A stretch of DNA of 64,000 nucleotides from Kalaharituber pfeilii (GCA_015179045.1 WHUZ01000047.1:372001-436000), one strand, 5' to 3'. Numbered from the stretch's first letter, positions 21,479 to 34,750 are shown. Made by a program: numbers and translations. The notes: generated from the letters alone by a model not told the origin.

Positions 21479-24400
21479 ATGGCAACCTACCGGAGTATCA
21501 ATCGCCCACCATCAAGTGTTTTTGCAGAACCCCCATCTCCTGGGTTTCCTGTTTTGGATATACCTGGTGAAGATAAGAGTTTCATCGATTTTGCCAAGTT
21601 CTTCACAGGCTACTGTGAGTAATTCTATTCAACAATATGTTTTCTACGCCATTTTTATCATATCTGCTTTTATCTGTCATCAGCTCAGCTGACATTGATA
21701 CCCCTCCTCCGGAAATATTCACTGTGTCTATAGTTATCGAACATATCGATGCACCTTATACCCTCCACCAAATTCAGTTGCTTCCTGCGACAACCAGGAT
21801 AGTCAATGCACTGTCCAAGAAGGACAACCCAAGCACTATTGCTGCTCTGCTGTATGTTTATTCCCTGTACTCAGATTTCCCTCTATATGCATCAAGCTAT
21901 GGATGCTAGTGATGCATATGTCATATCATTTTTCGCTACTGTGCCGCCGAAGCAGTGCAAGAGCCGCCCCAGCCGCCCCAGCCCACCCTAGCCGCTGACT
22001 TACAACCTTTGCGGGGTGCAGATGGTGCAGAATCGATTTTGCCTCGCATACAGCAGATGAAGAACGCCACGGTGTTAGCAATGCCAGAGCACTAGCTTGC
22101 GAGCTTGTAGCTATTGATTGTGTCGGATATCTCAACGAACATGACGTCGTTCAGTACCTTGGCTATGAGATTCCTGGCGCAGCAGAAGCGATACAAGGCA
22201 CCACAGCCACTGAATCCTCTAATCTCTTAGACAATTCAAACAATGGGAACACTAATAGTGCCAACAATAGTGGAATGAACACCCCAGATGGTGAAGAAGG
22301 AACAATTGAGGACGAGGCGTGTGCTATTGCTTCCGCATACGGAGGTCTGAATACACTGGAAATTGCAATTGTTGCAGAAGCAAAATATTTTTTATCTCAA
22401 AAATCTGTACAACGTGTGGTTGATGGAATGTGAGTAATTTCCCGTATTTCTATGAGCGGAATGATCTTAGGATACCCAGTTACAATAATGCCGCTGACAA
22501 GTTATTATCTAATTGATGCCATGAAGCTGGGAGGGAGAGTTGTTTTTTGGGAAGGTCTGAATGTCACGGGTCGCAAAAGACCGCACCTGTACAATAAAAG
22601 GTCTTGCAATACCGGCATGTGACCTGTGGCATCTTTTGGTTAACGGGGGCGATTACAGGAAAGCGGATCCGTATTCAAGATTGCGGGTTCCAAAGTATCA
22701 AAAAGCGTTTGAGGCCTGCTTTTTGGCTACGTTTGCAGTGTTGTATTATGCAGTATTGGTATGACCTGGGAACGTGGATTTTTGTCATTGATGCGATTGC
22801 ACGCCTTGCGCGCCTGTGAATACTTTCTGACCAAACGCATGCAGATTGAAAGAAACCCATACAAAATAACAGGGACTGAGACAGTTCTGCTGCTCTTTTT
22901 TGTGGCTTTTGCAGCTGATGAATTCACTCAATGGATGGACGCAGGTACCCTCTTTTATGCGTCAGATATTTGGAGCTGGTTGGACCTGGTTGTAATTTTT
23001 ATTGGATTGGCATTTTTGGTTTGGCGTAAGTACTCAATTGCATACTTTCCTTTATTTCATACGCTAATGCAATTTGTAGGCATAATTGGATTAGTGAAGG
23101 ACGACGATAAAATTGTTGATACGTCGTTTGACATTTTATCGCTGGAAGCATTAGTGCTTGTTCCTAGGTGGGGAGGCGAATATGAAACTAATTATCAAGG
23201 CTTACAGGACCGCTAACATGGTCCTCGCTAGGGCGTTTTCACTATTATCCCTGGACCCATACTTTGGTAGATAAGTTTCTGTTCTAATAGTAACAGTAGC
23301 AGTAGGCTGACAAGCTGTTTCGGGGGTTAGGTGTTCTAATTCCATGTTTAAAACAGATGACCAAAGATTTCTGCAAGTTCATGATTCTAGTATGCCGAGC
23401 CTCTGTTATATTTCTATCTTTGGCAGATTATAGCTGATCATGCAAGGTTGGAATATTATTCCTCGGCTTTCTATCTACATTCTCAATATTGGGCAGGGAT
23501 AAATTCACAATGATGGAAATGAGTGGCCTGATGACCAGAGTATGTTTACCGCGCGTTTGTTTTATTGGTCAATTAACCGCGACTTGCGCTAACTCACAAA
23601 TCAGGTTTTCTTCGGTATATATTGACAATTGAGAATTGCCGGATGTTTTGAGCTGACGGTGGATAGGTGGCACTTCTGCCGGCTTTGTAAGTGGCTTGTT
23701 ACCCCGCGAGATAAACTAGGTAGGCGGGCTTATCTGGTGACACGCAGGATGCGATGAAAGAGGTGATCACATCCATGAGCTGGCGTTTATTTCCTTCTTT
23801 TTGCGCCAGATTGCTTTTTTGCCTGAGTTTGCATTGCTAATTGAAGTTTAGATTTCACCAATCCTAGGACCGCCTCTTATGGTATGATTGCGCTAATTTA
23901 CCGCTAAGCTGTTTTACACGCGTGCAAACTAATAGCAATTTGTAGCTGATCTTCATTGTTCTTACGAACATTTTGCTCATCACTTCCCTAATCAGCTTGT
24001 TATCCAACAGTCTAACAACTGTATGTGTACGGGAGCGCCCGATCCGCCCGCTTTTTGCAAGGATATGGCTAATCTAACGTTTTCACAAAGATGATGAACA
24101 ATGCAAGGCTGGTTTTTCAGCGTCTAATCTACTGAGTTTCATTGGCTAATTACCAGACATGAAGGGAGGAATACTTATTCATGTCGGCTATCCCGTCTAA
24201 ATCAACCGCCCGCGGCTGTCGTTACTGACTTTGGCAGGTACTCAACATTTGTAATGGGCAGTGTCACTAGCAACAGGTTGACTTACTTTTATCCCCCGTT
24301 GGTACGCGTTGAAATCCCCAATTGAGTTGAATGCGCCGATTGACACATGCAGAATCTAATACCCCTCTTTTTTTTGCGACCACTGCGCCTATTCTTGACA

Positions 24401-24820
24401 TCTACGCAGCTTAGAAGAGTGAGGATCGCTCTCCTTAAGTTCACACATTTTCCCTTGGTATGCAGCTTCTTATCCTTTAATTGGCTGGTGCGTCTATTTG
24501 GCCGCTAACGACCTAAATTGCCGAAGGTTGCCGCGATTGTTGCGTACGAGGGTGTGGCGAGGCCCAAAAGTAGGACCCACCGCAGCACGTCGGGACCCTC
24601 CACTTTCAAGCAACCTGCAAGTTTTGCGGCAAATAATCGAAAGAATCTTGAATTCACAGGACGGTTGTTGGGTAAACCATCACCAGCTGCAAACAGTGGG
24701 GTTGTTAGGGCAGCTTCAGTTAGTCACATCGCAAACACGGCCAAGCAAGAAACTAGGCAATTGCGGGAAACTATTCAGGAGCTGAGCCTCAAATTGGATG
24801 CACTTTTGGCTAAACAGTAA
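21479..24820 (+). CDS. YVC1: YVC1-type vacuolar TRP cation channel
   Basis: TRPY channel that releases vacuolar Ca2+ on stretch or osmotic stress. I rebuilt 20 exons: 21479-21614, 21689-21851, 22022-22429, 22538-22600, 22659-22758, 22845-23025, 23080-23167, 23232-23266, 23331-23389, 23447-23539, 23605-23614, 23667-23686, 23748-23762, 23852-23881, 23946-24020, 24091-24107, 24165-24194, 24238-24301, 24353-24457, 24527-24820; about 661 aa. The cytosolic N-terminus has SNARALACELVAID. Membrane part: RLRVPKYQKAFEACFLATF, DEFTQWMDAGTLFYASDIWS, SFDILSLEALVLVPR, LIPCLKQMTKDF, a pore-like FFGGTSAGFD and ILLITSLISLLSNS. The C-terminus ends in a short coiled-coil-like tail. Two joins are weak: exon 4 begins after GGGAG, and the intron at 24108 starts GC. 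Either could signal decay or sequence error. Confidence 0.83.
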
Positions 24821-27373
24821 GGTATTCTTGCGGATATCCTACTACCCAATTTCTGTTTCCATTACCTTTTCTTCCTATTCCTTAAAAGTGCGGCTTCATT
24901 AGTAGACCGTAATAGCATCGAACGAATCACATTTGGGCTTGTCGCGTCTAGATGGGGTTGTTAGCCAACACTCAATCAGCGGGTGGGCTGCCTGCACTAA
25001 CTGACGCTGCGCGTTAGTAGACCGAAGTGAACCCTTGTCAAAGCTCCAGGTTCGTCAATTTTGGCAAACAGTAACCGCGATTGGAAGAGGGGTGGGGTGT
25101 GGGCCCTTGTTGTATGAGTGAGGAGGTTTTGAGTTCCCTCTGACAAGCATTGTCCAAGCAAGAGTATACATAGCTAAATGACCATACCCTTCACAGATTT
25201 TTTGTATTACTCACTATTCTTCCACTACCTTCTGTACGACTAGGAGTTTAGATTGTATTGATTATGTACCCAAAGTCGCAATTTCTTTGTTAGAGGATGC
25301 TAGTAAATAAGCACTGAAAATATGAGGAGAAATAAAGGTGATATGTGATGAGCTGAGCAAGAGCCAGTAGCGGTGAGGGCTTGCAGACGAGAAACCGCAT
25401 CTGCATGGTTTCAAGCGACTGAGCAGGGCCTTGTTTGTCATTTGGAAGGGTAGAAGGGCCGCGAATAACTGGCAGTTACTGCGAGCTATTCTATTTCCGT
25501 TGCGTCCCTCAGGACCCTCCTGAGTGCCAACCAGACTACCCAACATAGAATTTTTGCAGGCAATTTACCAGGAAGGCAACCACTAGAAGTTTGGTAAGTG
25601 CATACATCTTGCTTTTAGCACGTTAATATGCGGGAAGACAGGGTAGAAGGTAGCTTAAACGCAGGAGGGGACTGAGTGACGAGTCACGGTTTGTAGCCAG
25701 CTACATACTATCATTTTCGCCTTCTTTCTCTCTCTTTTTTTTTTTTTTTTTTTTTGTTCCTCAGTTATTCCTGTATATGATCAATCCTGCTTTTCATATA
25801 TTGGATTTGAGGACTGTATGTAGTGGCTGGGTGCCAACCTGAGTTACACGCCGAAACGCGCGAGGCTGCGATCACTTGCCCCACCCGAATACTTGTACAC
25901 GGTGCTTGCTGCGTGCAATCACCTATTATGGTGCGACTATCGTGAGGGCCTGGGGTCGCTGCAAAATAGCACCCGCCGAGGAGCGTGTATGCGTATCAGG
26001 CTCTATCGGACGTGGTGGGCAACACTAATGCTTCTCGCGCTTGTGGACAAGCGCAGGTTGCTTCACCTATCCCAGTCGGGGGCAGGATGTGCGAGGTGGA
26101 TGCGACCAGCGCAGCGCAGCAAGCGACCCGCACCACGATGACGGGCTATCGCTCAGAGTGAACGCAGAAGCTGGCCCAGCGGCGCCTGAGGGGCAACGCA
26201 GTGCAGTTGCCATCAGCAGTGCTACAGGCTCTCAGAGGCAGCTCCGCGGCCACTGGCCACTGGTGCTCCATGCGCCGGCAGTCCTCGCGGGGCCTCTGCC
26301 ATCACCATGCGGCCGCAGGAGATTACCTACATAGCTCCGTTCCTAATTACTCCGTCACCAGCAGGCAGGCAGGCAGGCCGGAGGTGCTCGATGGCAGAGC
26401 TGTCTGAAATCACCTGCCCTAGTCCAGGGCGCCGCTGCGCCCGCAGCACGCCTGCAATGAATGAGGCTATCACAATCGATACCCCTTCTGCCTTGCTGCA
26501 CCCAGGCTTGCTGGCCATCGAAGCTTGTTGATCGTTGAACCACGGCGTGCAGAGCAGCAGCATACTGTGAATGTTCGCAGGCAGGCATTTGTTCTCACAC
26601 GCTGCACATCCCAGCGATGCAGCAGCCCCTTCAAGCATCCGTCGTCCACCTCTGGCCCCACTGCCACAAAGCTGCCTCTCGGCCCTCCCACCCCCCCCCG
26701 TGAGGTTCATTTGGCGTCCTCCCGTGGTGCGCAGAGAAGACGGTATAGCCTTACCTCACCCATGCCTTCCATTTTCTCCGTCAATGGCTGGTCTCATTGG
26801 CAGGGGCAGCTGGAGGGGACGGGGAGGCCCGTACATAATGACCCCGTCATCTCGTTTCTCACGATCTCCCCACCCCTCACTCTCCAGCAGAGAAAATAAG
26901 GCAAAACCCAGAGAGCACCCCATTGCTTGCAAGCGGTGTTCTATATCTAGCCTAGCACAGCACCCTGTTCTTCCCTCACTCCTAGAATTTACAGACCCTC
27001 CATCCCCCCCCCCCCCCCCCCCCCCCCCCTCCATCCCACCATACCCAATTATACCTGGTCATCCATACTTGACCTGCTTTTACCGCACGGGACGTATATT
27101 TATACATACCACCTCCCTTCGGGGCGTCTGAGATCTCATCTGAATAATTTTGAACATTATCCCCAAGAAGGAGGTGCTACTGGAGTCAGTTCTAGCCACA
27201 GTTATACATTTCTTCCTCCGCCTTCGAAGCCTATCCTTCCCCGTCCGGAAAGAAGCTCACAGTCGTGCGTTGAGGACGCCGAAACATACAGCGGATCCGT
27301 ACACACCACATCTCTCCTAGTGCACAGGGTGCTAAGTTTGACTACACCATATTATATATACTTATATTTCCCG
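24821..27373. other. Region between YVC1 and the zinc-finger gene, probably a long promoter or leader
   Basis: No supported gene. A T21 run lies at 25735-25755 and a C26 run at 27004-27029. Sequence at 26,000-26,750 is GC-rich and carries overlapping spurious ORFs on both strands. The last kilobase is likely regulatory or 5' UTR for the gene at 27374. Confidence 0.4.
27004..27029 (+). repeat. Homopolymer run of 26 C
   Basis: Twenty-six consecutive C about 345 bases upstream of the zinc-finger gene start. The run length is probably unreliable. Confidence 0.9.
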
Positions 27374-28524
27374 ATGGCAATAACCCACTTCAGCGAGGTG
27401 CAGCTGTATACATCACGAAGATACCCACCACCGCACCCCAGTCTGGCACCGGTATACCAAATAACTTCTTCACCCCCAAATTTATGTGAAAAGCAGCAGG
27501 AGCCACACCAGCACTACCGGCTTCCTCCAACACCTCCAATGCCTTCACATTCTACTGATTACCTATCATTCCCTTCACAAGCAACAAACCACTTCAGCTC
27601 GTTTGAATTCTCCGGGTCAATGGTGCCTACACATGGTACCCCTCCCTCACCACCGGGCTCGGAGGGCCTCATGTCTCCAGAGCTGGGCCACCAGCAAACA
27701 CATCAAATCTGGTATCCATACGAAATGAAAAGCGACCAAACAGCACCACTACTCAGCTCACCTCCGTTACTTGGACTCAACGACTACACCAGCTACATCA
27801 ATGGCATGCAACAAGGCACAACCCTTTTATCCGAGAAACGGAAGCCAATAGAAGAATTTCTCCCGGACGTGTCTAGTTCCCAGCGCCCGCGAAAGAAGCG
27901 GCGCCATACCGAGCCAGCAGAAGCCAATTACCACTGCCAGACATGCGGAAAGTATTTCTCTCGCGTCTGGAATTACAATGCACACCGGGAAACGCACGAC
28001 CCACACAGGCAAAAGCCTCATGTATGTCAAGCCGTGAATTGCGGAAAGGCGTTTGTCCGACGAACGGATCTCACCCGCCATATACAATGTGTAAGTCATC
28101 TTTACGGATAGGTGCGTCATGTGAGAAGTATAGAGCCATGCGCTAACTTGTAACTTGCTTCAGGTACATGCAAAAGAAAAGAAGTTCCGATGCTCGCTTT
28201 GCAATAATTGTTTCGCTCGAAAAGACACATTACGCCGGTATGAACATAATTGAGATGAATCTAGCAAAGACAGTCACCGTACTAACTTCAAGCTCTTCTA
28301 GACATGAGGACGACGGATGTCCCAAGCGTGTCGATATACAATCCCGAACGAGCAAATATAATACAATAGGCTCAAGAACGATGCGGTACCCAGGATATTA
28401 CCCCTTCATTTCTTGTCCCAGTAGCATTCGAGGGCAACCACAGCAAATGGTGGATCAAAGTTACTCTTCATCATTTCTCCCTCCTATATCAGTCACAAGG
28501 TCAAATGGACATCAAATGAATTAG
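27374..28524 (+). CDS. C2H2 zinc-finger transcription factor
   Basis: Three exons: 27374-28090, 28164-28237, 28302-28524; 337 aa. The first ~180 residues are rich in Pro, Ser and Gln, as in an activation region. A basic nuclear-localisation-like stretch (RPRKKRRH) precedes three finger units: YHCQTCGKYF...HRETH, HVCQAVNCGKAF...HIQCVH and FRCSLCNNCFARKDTLRRHE. The second finger has an extra residue between its cysteines (CQAVNC) and is cut by the first intron. The third ends in HEDDGC, so its last ligand would be Cys (C2HC) or it is degenerate. The start is the first ATG with a good context (CCGATGG). A role as DNA-binding regulator follows from the family; its targets are unknown. Confidence 0.85.
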
Positions 28525-30816
28525 CCCGCATGATCGTTTAAACAGCCAAGTGGAGCATAACATGGCTAGCCTGGTTAGCGAGCACTGCTATACTCTAACG
28601 AAGCCACCTGTGGGTGCAGGAAAAAGCACCGGTGCTTATTCTATCACTACTTACATCACATAATACTTGCCACGACATACCCTTCTCATTTCCTCATTTT
28701 ATGTCTCAGAAGACCTTCATGGAGTTAGATTTTACTCACAGGTTTGCTTATGCGTCAATGCCTTTTCTTTTCTATCTTTTTTTAAGAGAAATTCTTTTTG
28801 GTTTACCTTTGCAGGAAACTTTGATGATTTTGGCTTCGTCGACAAATATTTGAAAATCAAGAATTTCCTTGTAATTGCTCAAAACATAAAAGAATGGCGG
28901 CTTTGTCTTTTGCGTTTCATTATTCTTTGAGGATGTAGGTTTAGGTTCGAGGAGGACACAAAAAGGGAAGGACGGAGAACAATAAGCTTCATTGCAAGTA
29001 TGGAGGAAAACTGAATAATTGGAAAGGAGGCTTGGTTTGGCATGCAGGGAACCAGGACACCCTCATCCTATCCATCTCGGTGAGGCTGGATGGTGGGGAT
29101 TCGGTGGGAAGGCAGGTGGGTGAAGGTTGGGTATGGGTAATGATCCTATGGGGAACAGTAGTTTGGGTTGGGTGCCGGGTCTCATATCATATCATACCAC
29201 TTACTCTCTTGGCTTTGTTATCTCTTTTTGTCATTTTTTTTCTTTTTCCCCTTCTGATTATCCCTCATTTCTCATTTCTCATTTTTGTGAGGATGTATTA
29301 TTTTCTATCTTATTTCTTATTTCTTACCTACGGAGTTCACGGACTTATTTTTGATTAATGTCATGTCACATCATGGGGGTTTTCCACATTTGCAACTAGG
29401 CACTCTCGCTTTTTCATTTTTCCTAGTCCTTACATCTATTTCCTTTGGTTTTAGTTTACAACGATTCGAGTACTGTACCATGGCATTGCATGTGCTGGGG
29501 CAAGGCGTGCACAGGGATCTTTTTAGATTTTACATATTCTTTGTACGATGTGTAAGAGTAATGGAGGAGGTTCTGCATAACGTCACAATATATTGCATAT
29601 TTACTAGTTACATTTTGATAATCATCCGATGGAGTTTTCAATGCTCAAACCAGCCTTCCTTGAGACTGTTGGAAGCATTAACCGGTGAATTAAAATGATA
29701 CCTCTCTCGTTTTACTCTCCACTACTTTTCTGCACGGAAGGGAAAAAAGGACTAACGCGCGCCTGCGCATGACCTTCAAAATTTGCAATGTGCCAATGGG
29801 CAATGCCCCAATGGAGAGATCAAACAGATCACCTCGCCGATTTTACTAAGGACTGTGTTATTGCCACCCTCTTTCAACTTAATTGAAGGAATCCAATCAA
29901 GAAAATAGAGTCAGTATACAAGTGTACAAGTACCTATGGAACATTTTATTACCTAGAGTACAAGTTACACTCGGTTAATCTTGTACTACACGAGATCGGG
30001 CTGGAATCGAGTACTTGGACGTTGGATCGCTGCGTGCTGCGCCAGACGGACGGCAGCCCAAAAACGTTGGCTAACATTTGTGGATGCGGGGGAACAGCAG
30101 ACTTTCAAAATAAGCGGGAAGCTGTGGTGGCGATCAGAATCACGTTCACGAATTTGTTTCGCGGCAAAACATGCGTTGGATTTTTGTGGAACTAGTGGAA
30201 AAAAGACATGAGCACAAGCTACATAGGTCTCAGTTTTTCTTGTACTCCATAGATCTACTTGTGCTCAACTGTACAGGTTCCGGGCAATCCCGATCGGATA
30301 TCTTCCTTAATATTTTTCTCTCTTGGATGGTCTGTCTTTTTTTTCTTTTTTGTAACTCTGGTTAAAGGACTCGTCTCAGAATTCATGGGTGCCATGTCAC
30401 TTACACATCACCAGGCCAGGCCGCCCCAAAGGTCTAGACCAAGTCACATCATGTCACGTCACGGGACGTGACGGGTAGGCATGCATATGTAAGGAGACGG
30501 GATATGCGCCAAAAACCCGGGGACCGAGGAGTGGCGTACGGCGATGAAAGGCGATGTGCATGCTACTTGAGGTTTAGCTGGTAAGCATGCATGGCTGCAG
30601 CAGGGGGGAATAAGCGTTCTTCGGCGTTCGGTAGCTGGGAAATGCAAGTTCAAATGCATGCATGCAGATTATGTCGCTCCATTGAACAATTGCAGTTATT
30701 CATAGTTGTGATAAAAAAACATGATCAAAGCTGAGGCTTTTTCTGGTCACCTAAATTCGAAGATAATGTCATAGGTTATTAGGGCTAAATATTACGGCTG
30801 AAAATATTGCAGTAAA

Positions 30817-30836
30817 ATATATATATATATATATAT
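30817..30836. repeat. (TA)n microsatellite
   Basis: About ten TA units in an AT-rich gene-free region. Confidence 0.85.
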
Positions 30837-32467
30837 CATGTACCCTCGAATTGGGCAATGCATCGCTGGTGTAACCTGGCAACATTTCCCACTAACTAGT
30901 ATGCAGCTATATTTTATGTTCAATCCTGTGGCGGTATGCAAATAGTACTTGTGTTTCGTATGCAGGCCTTAAAAGGTAGGGCATTATTTCAACATTTTGC
31001 AGGATGGGCATACTCTACACGTCCCATTTCTTCGTGAACGATACTACTTACGGGCCACGGCTTACGGTAACTATTGCATTGCAATACAATTCACCAATTT
31101 CTGTATCTAGAGTAGTCGTATCTGATTTCAAAAATTAGTATGCCAAATTAATCGAGAAACCTTGCCCAACCTACCTGTTGAATCCCAACGTTAGGGAAAT
31201 CCCACTCAGCTCAAGGCCGGGACCGTCCACTTGGTAACCATAAGTACCAGCGCTAAAGTGGAACGCTCATCTGTACAATTTGTGTACAGGGATCGAACTC
31301 TTTATGAGAGGTGGATCGTCTCAGGCCTTCCTCTGCTGACGAGCCGGTCATTGCTCAAGAGCAATTTCGTAGCGTGATCCTGCTGATACAAAAGCCTTAG
31401 CAAAATTTGTTTGCTCTTTTCCACTGGGAGTACTGTAACATCGTTTGGTTGGCTAAGGTATACACCCGTAAACCTCAACACTGAAGTTGTCTGTTTCACG
31501 ATTATGATCATCCCGTGTCGTTGGTATCTTTGCAGGTAAATCTCTACTTACCTGTCAACGATACTATAATCGGAACTGTTGCCCCGGCGTGGGACATTAC
31601 AGGCAGAATTTCTTATATATGATAATTGGCCACAGGAAAGTGGGTGGCGCTATATTTCATGGTTTCTGTATGTCAGAAGCTTGTTCTGGGTCATTGCCAT
31701 TCCAGCTGGCCGTGGCCCATGAATAGTAGAAGCTGCAAGCACATGAAGCGTTACGCACCACCGCCGCACCGCTGCAGCTACTGCACTCACACAAGTTATA
31801 ATCTGTAGAGCTTAACGGCCTTTATCACTATAACAACTCAACTTGAGCCAACAAGGCTGAACCTGCATCTAATCAATCTGTAAGGAGACTAAATAAAACT
31901 GCAGGGCCGGTTCCACTTTTAGTGGTTTAAGACCGGACTATATTGACCATCATCGAATCAGACTTAATCCGAGTCGTTGGACTAGGATTTCACCAAGCAG
32001 CTGTGCAAATGTGAAGGAGATGCATGGAGACATGTCTGGACGTTGGCCAGGGGCCACAGATGCACAGGTGACCAGAGAAATATCGCTCACTGATGACAAG
32101 GGTGTTATATAAAGCTGATTTTGGCCATAGAGGCGGAGGCGAGAAGATCTAAATAAAGTGTCCAGCCACACATTAGGCGGTGACCTATAAATGCATGAAT
32201 CAGTATTATTCGAAGGAGGTTACGAATATATTGCTACTGCCAGTAGTATACCTAACGCAGGCTGGCTCCCAGGCTTCTGACTGGCCGCTATCTAGCATTG
32301 GTGTAGGATCTGGTCAAAAAGGAGGTCCTATAGGGCGGCCAGATTAGCCCTATGCGGGTTAAGGATGGGCGTATTACATTGAACAAGGCACAAGCAGAAA
32401 ATAAGAGTAAGGTATTGGGAAATGTCAGCATGGAAGAAACTTATCAAGTCCAATCGCTAGGGCAGGA

Positions 32468-32519
32468 AAACGTAACATGGATAGCCCAACTCTAAACGTA
32501 ACATGGATAGCCCAACTCT
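32468..32519. repeat. 26-bp perfect tandem duplication
   Basis: The unit beginning AAACGTAACATGG and ending CCAACTCT occurs twice back to back without mismatch, which suggests a recent duplication. Confidence 0.9.
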
Positions 32520-34579
32520 TGAAGTTGCAGAGATAGAGCGATAAAAATAAGGCCAGCAGATGCTCATCTCGTGTTATTGACTTTGAATGCCGAGGTATAG
32601 ATATGCCAATTGTTACGATGCTCCAGCATGCAAGAAGGCTGTGTCTTCCAGCTTGAAATGGTAGCATGCTATGGGAAGGAGACTGAAGCGACAGCTGGCT
32701 GAACCGACTGCACATATAGTACTGCTGGCATGGTTGCCTCTAGATGATGATGCGGCTGCTACGTAGAGCCCAGGGCATCTATAGTGACTCAGAAACAGAC
32801 CCCTTGGGTCGACGTGGATAGAACCTGGATATCTAAGAAGTATATTAGAACAAGCACTTCAACTGTTCACTCGAGGCCATGAAACACCTAGCTGCCTTGT
32901 GGAAAACAATGAGCATGCAGAGAATCAGAAGATGCAAAGTATAGCCAGAAGTTTTAGTTAGAAGTTTGGAGACCGAGCAGAGGCCCGGTTGGGCATTCCT
33001 CACTTCATATTGAATGTGTAGAAAGTCGACGAAACTGTGTAGATCAATTGTGGCTATAACAAATATGCAAGCTACCGCGCGCGAGAATTTTTTTTGACTG
33101 ATTGGTATATATTTCTTAGGCAAGAGATCGACGCGGTCGACCAGTAGTGGTATTGGAACCCAGCCAATGGCTATACTTTTCCTCATCACCGTGCATTTTG
33201 GATGCCGTACGGCTGCAAGTCTTAAAGAGGTGCTTTGCAAGTCCACTTGTGAAGAATGCAAGACGTGATCATGTGTTATGCTGTGCCCGAGCCACGATGC
33301 GGGCCTAAAGTACTGGGTTCGAATTTCACGGCTTGGCTGGCATCCCACCGTATCCAATCCCACGTGCGATCTTATCATGCACCCTCTTCAACTGCTGCGC
33401 CTTTCCAACATAATCAAGATTGCCATTCGGGACATAAATTCAACGTAAAGTTACAAAAAACCTCCGAAAGGCACATGAACATGCCGCAAGCGAAGGACAT
33501 AATCATGATCACAAGCATGAAGTCATCATCAGCGAATCATACAGATGTATCCGATCATGGGATTTACCAAGCACGAGACTAAGCTTTCCTGAGCTCCTCT
33601 TCAATATTCCTCTAGCCTTGATCCACGAGCAAAGCTTACGTGCAACTCTCTCTTCTGGTGCCAGCTTCTGGAACTCCCTCAGGATATTTGCGGTACGTGT
33701 AGAGAGTGCAATACATTATTGTTACCCTATAGCCCTTTTCTGTAGGCTAGTTGCTAACCTTCGTAGACAACAGAACTCAAGCGTCACCCCCCCCATAATA
33801 CCCTACTGATGATTTATAACTAGTACCATCAAGAGGTTGAGGTTGCCGAGTTCCACCAATCCTTTTATCCAATTGATTGAAAGCAAGCACCACAAGTTCT
33901 GTACTCGTACTTCGCGGCTGCTTGGCAGTGCTTTACCTCTTAGAGCTCGTAATCCCTAGTCGCTGCATCTCATAGACTCCTTCAGGCATACCACGATTTA
34001 GCGTTTGACACCGGCTTCCTATATATTCGCATGATCCTTACAATGATGTGTCATACTAACCACGCAGAGCCTTGTGTCCATGCCTAAGGAAATGCACTTA
34101 GCATAACATAGCTAGTCTAGTTAATCACCAACAGGAGTCAATGTATGGTTTCCTGTCTGAGGTGGATTATAACCAAAGATGTTTATCGCCACTGTAATCA
34201 ATTATGTGTATTCCAATTTCCGCAACGGCCCAAATGGAGAGAAGGAAGTCCCTAGTCTCGTAACCAGGGAAGTCCCATCTCCTGTGCCAACGTCCCAGCT
34301 TTCTGGAAATGCTGTGCAATGTTACATACCTAAAGAAGACTGCCATGTTTCAGTAGCATTACAGGTCTCATTGGCTCATTGGTTCACAAACTTACCTGCG
34401 GTGCGTTATTCGCTAGTCTCGCGCCTGTTTTTCGCCTGCGATTCCGCAACAGCAACAGGAATTGACAGGAATTCACGAAATCGTGCGGCTATTAGAAAGC
34501 GCAGGCTTGTGCGGCTTGAATGTCTCAAATAGGAAAGGCGGACATCCTGGGGTGGAAGCTTTAAGCAGGGGAGCGTAAT

Positions 34580-34750
34580 AGTCTGGTTGCACTACCCCTC
34601 GCAGGAGTGTAAAGAAAATGCGCAGCTAAATTACTGGGCTTGCAAATGAAGCAACTGGTCATCAAAGTATCGATCACCAGTGCTACTTTATTAGGCATTC
34701 TCGTACCCCACGCCATGGCCTCTTCGAGGGGTTATGCAACCAGACTGCTT
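34580..34750. mobile_element. Small inverted-repeat element (about 170 bp)
   Basis: AGTCTGGTTGCACTACCCC at 34580 is repeated inverted at 34729-34750 with about 20 of 22 matches. The size and structure fit a miniature TIR element. Related single ends occur at 3098 and 46295. Confidence 0.5.

Noticed and set aside
21852..22060. Apparent missing acceptor and 38-bp intron in YVC1
   Set aside because: A single 170-bp intron, 21852-22021, with a GCTGAC branch site and GTGCAG acceptor joins ALL to WCRIDFASHTADEERHG in frame.
26201..27131. Several overlapping ORFs before the zinc-finger gene
   Set aside because: Open in multiple frames because of GC-rich and C-rich composition; no motif.
33256..33582. 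108-codon plus-strand ORF in the gene-poor region
   Set aside because: No family motif, no promoter or splice support; lies in probable repeat remnants.
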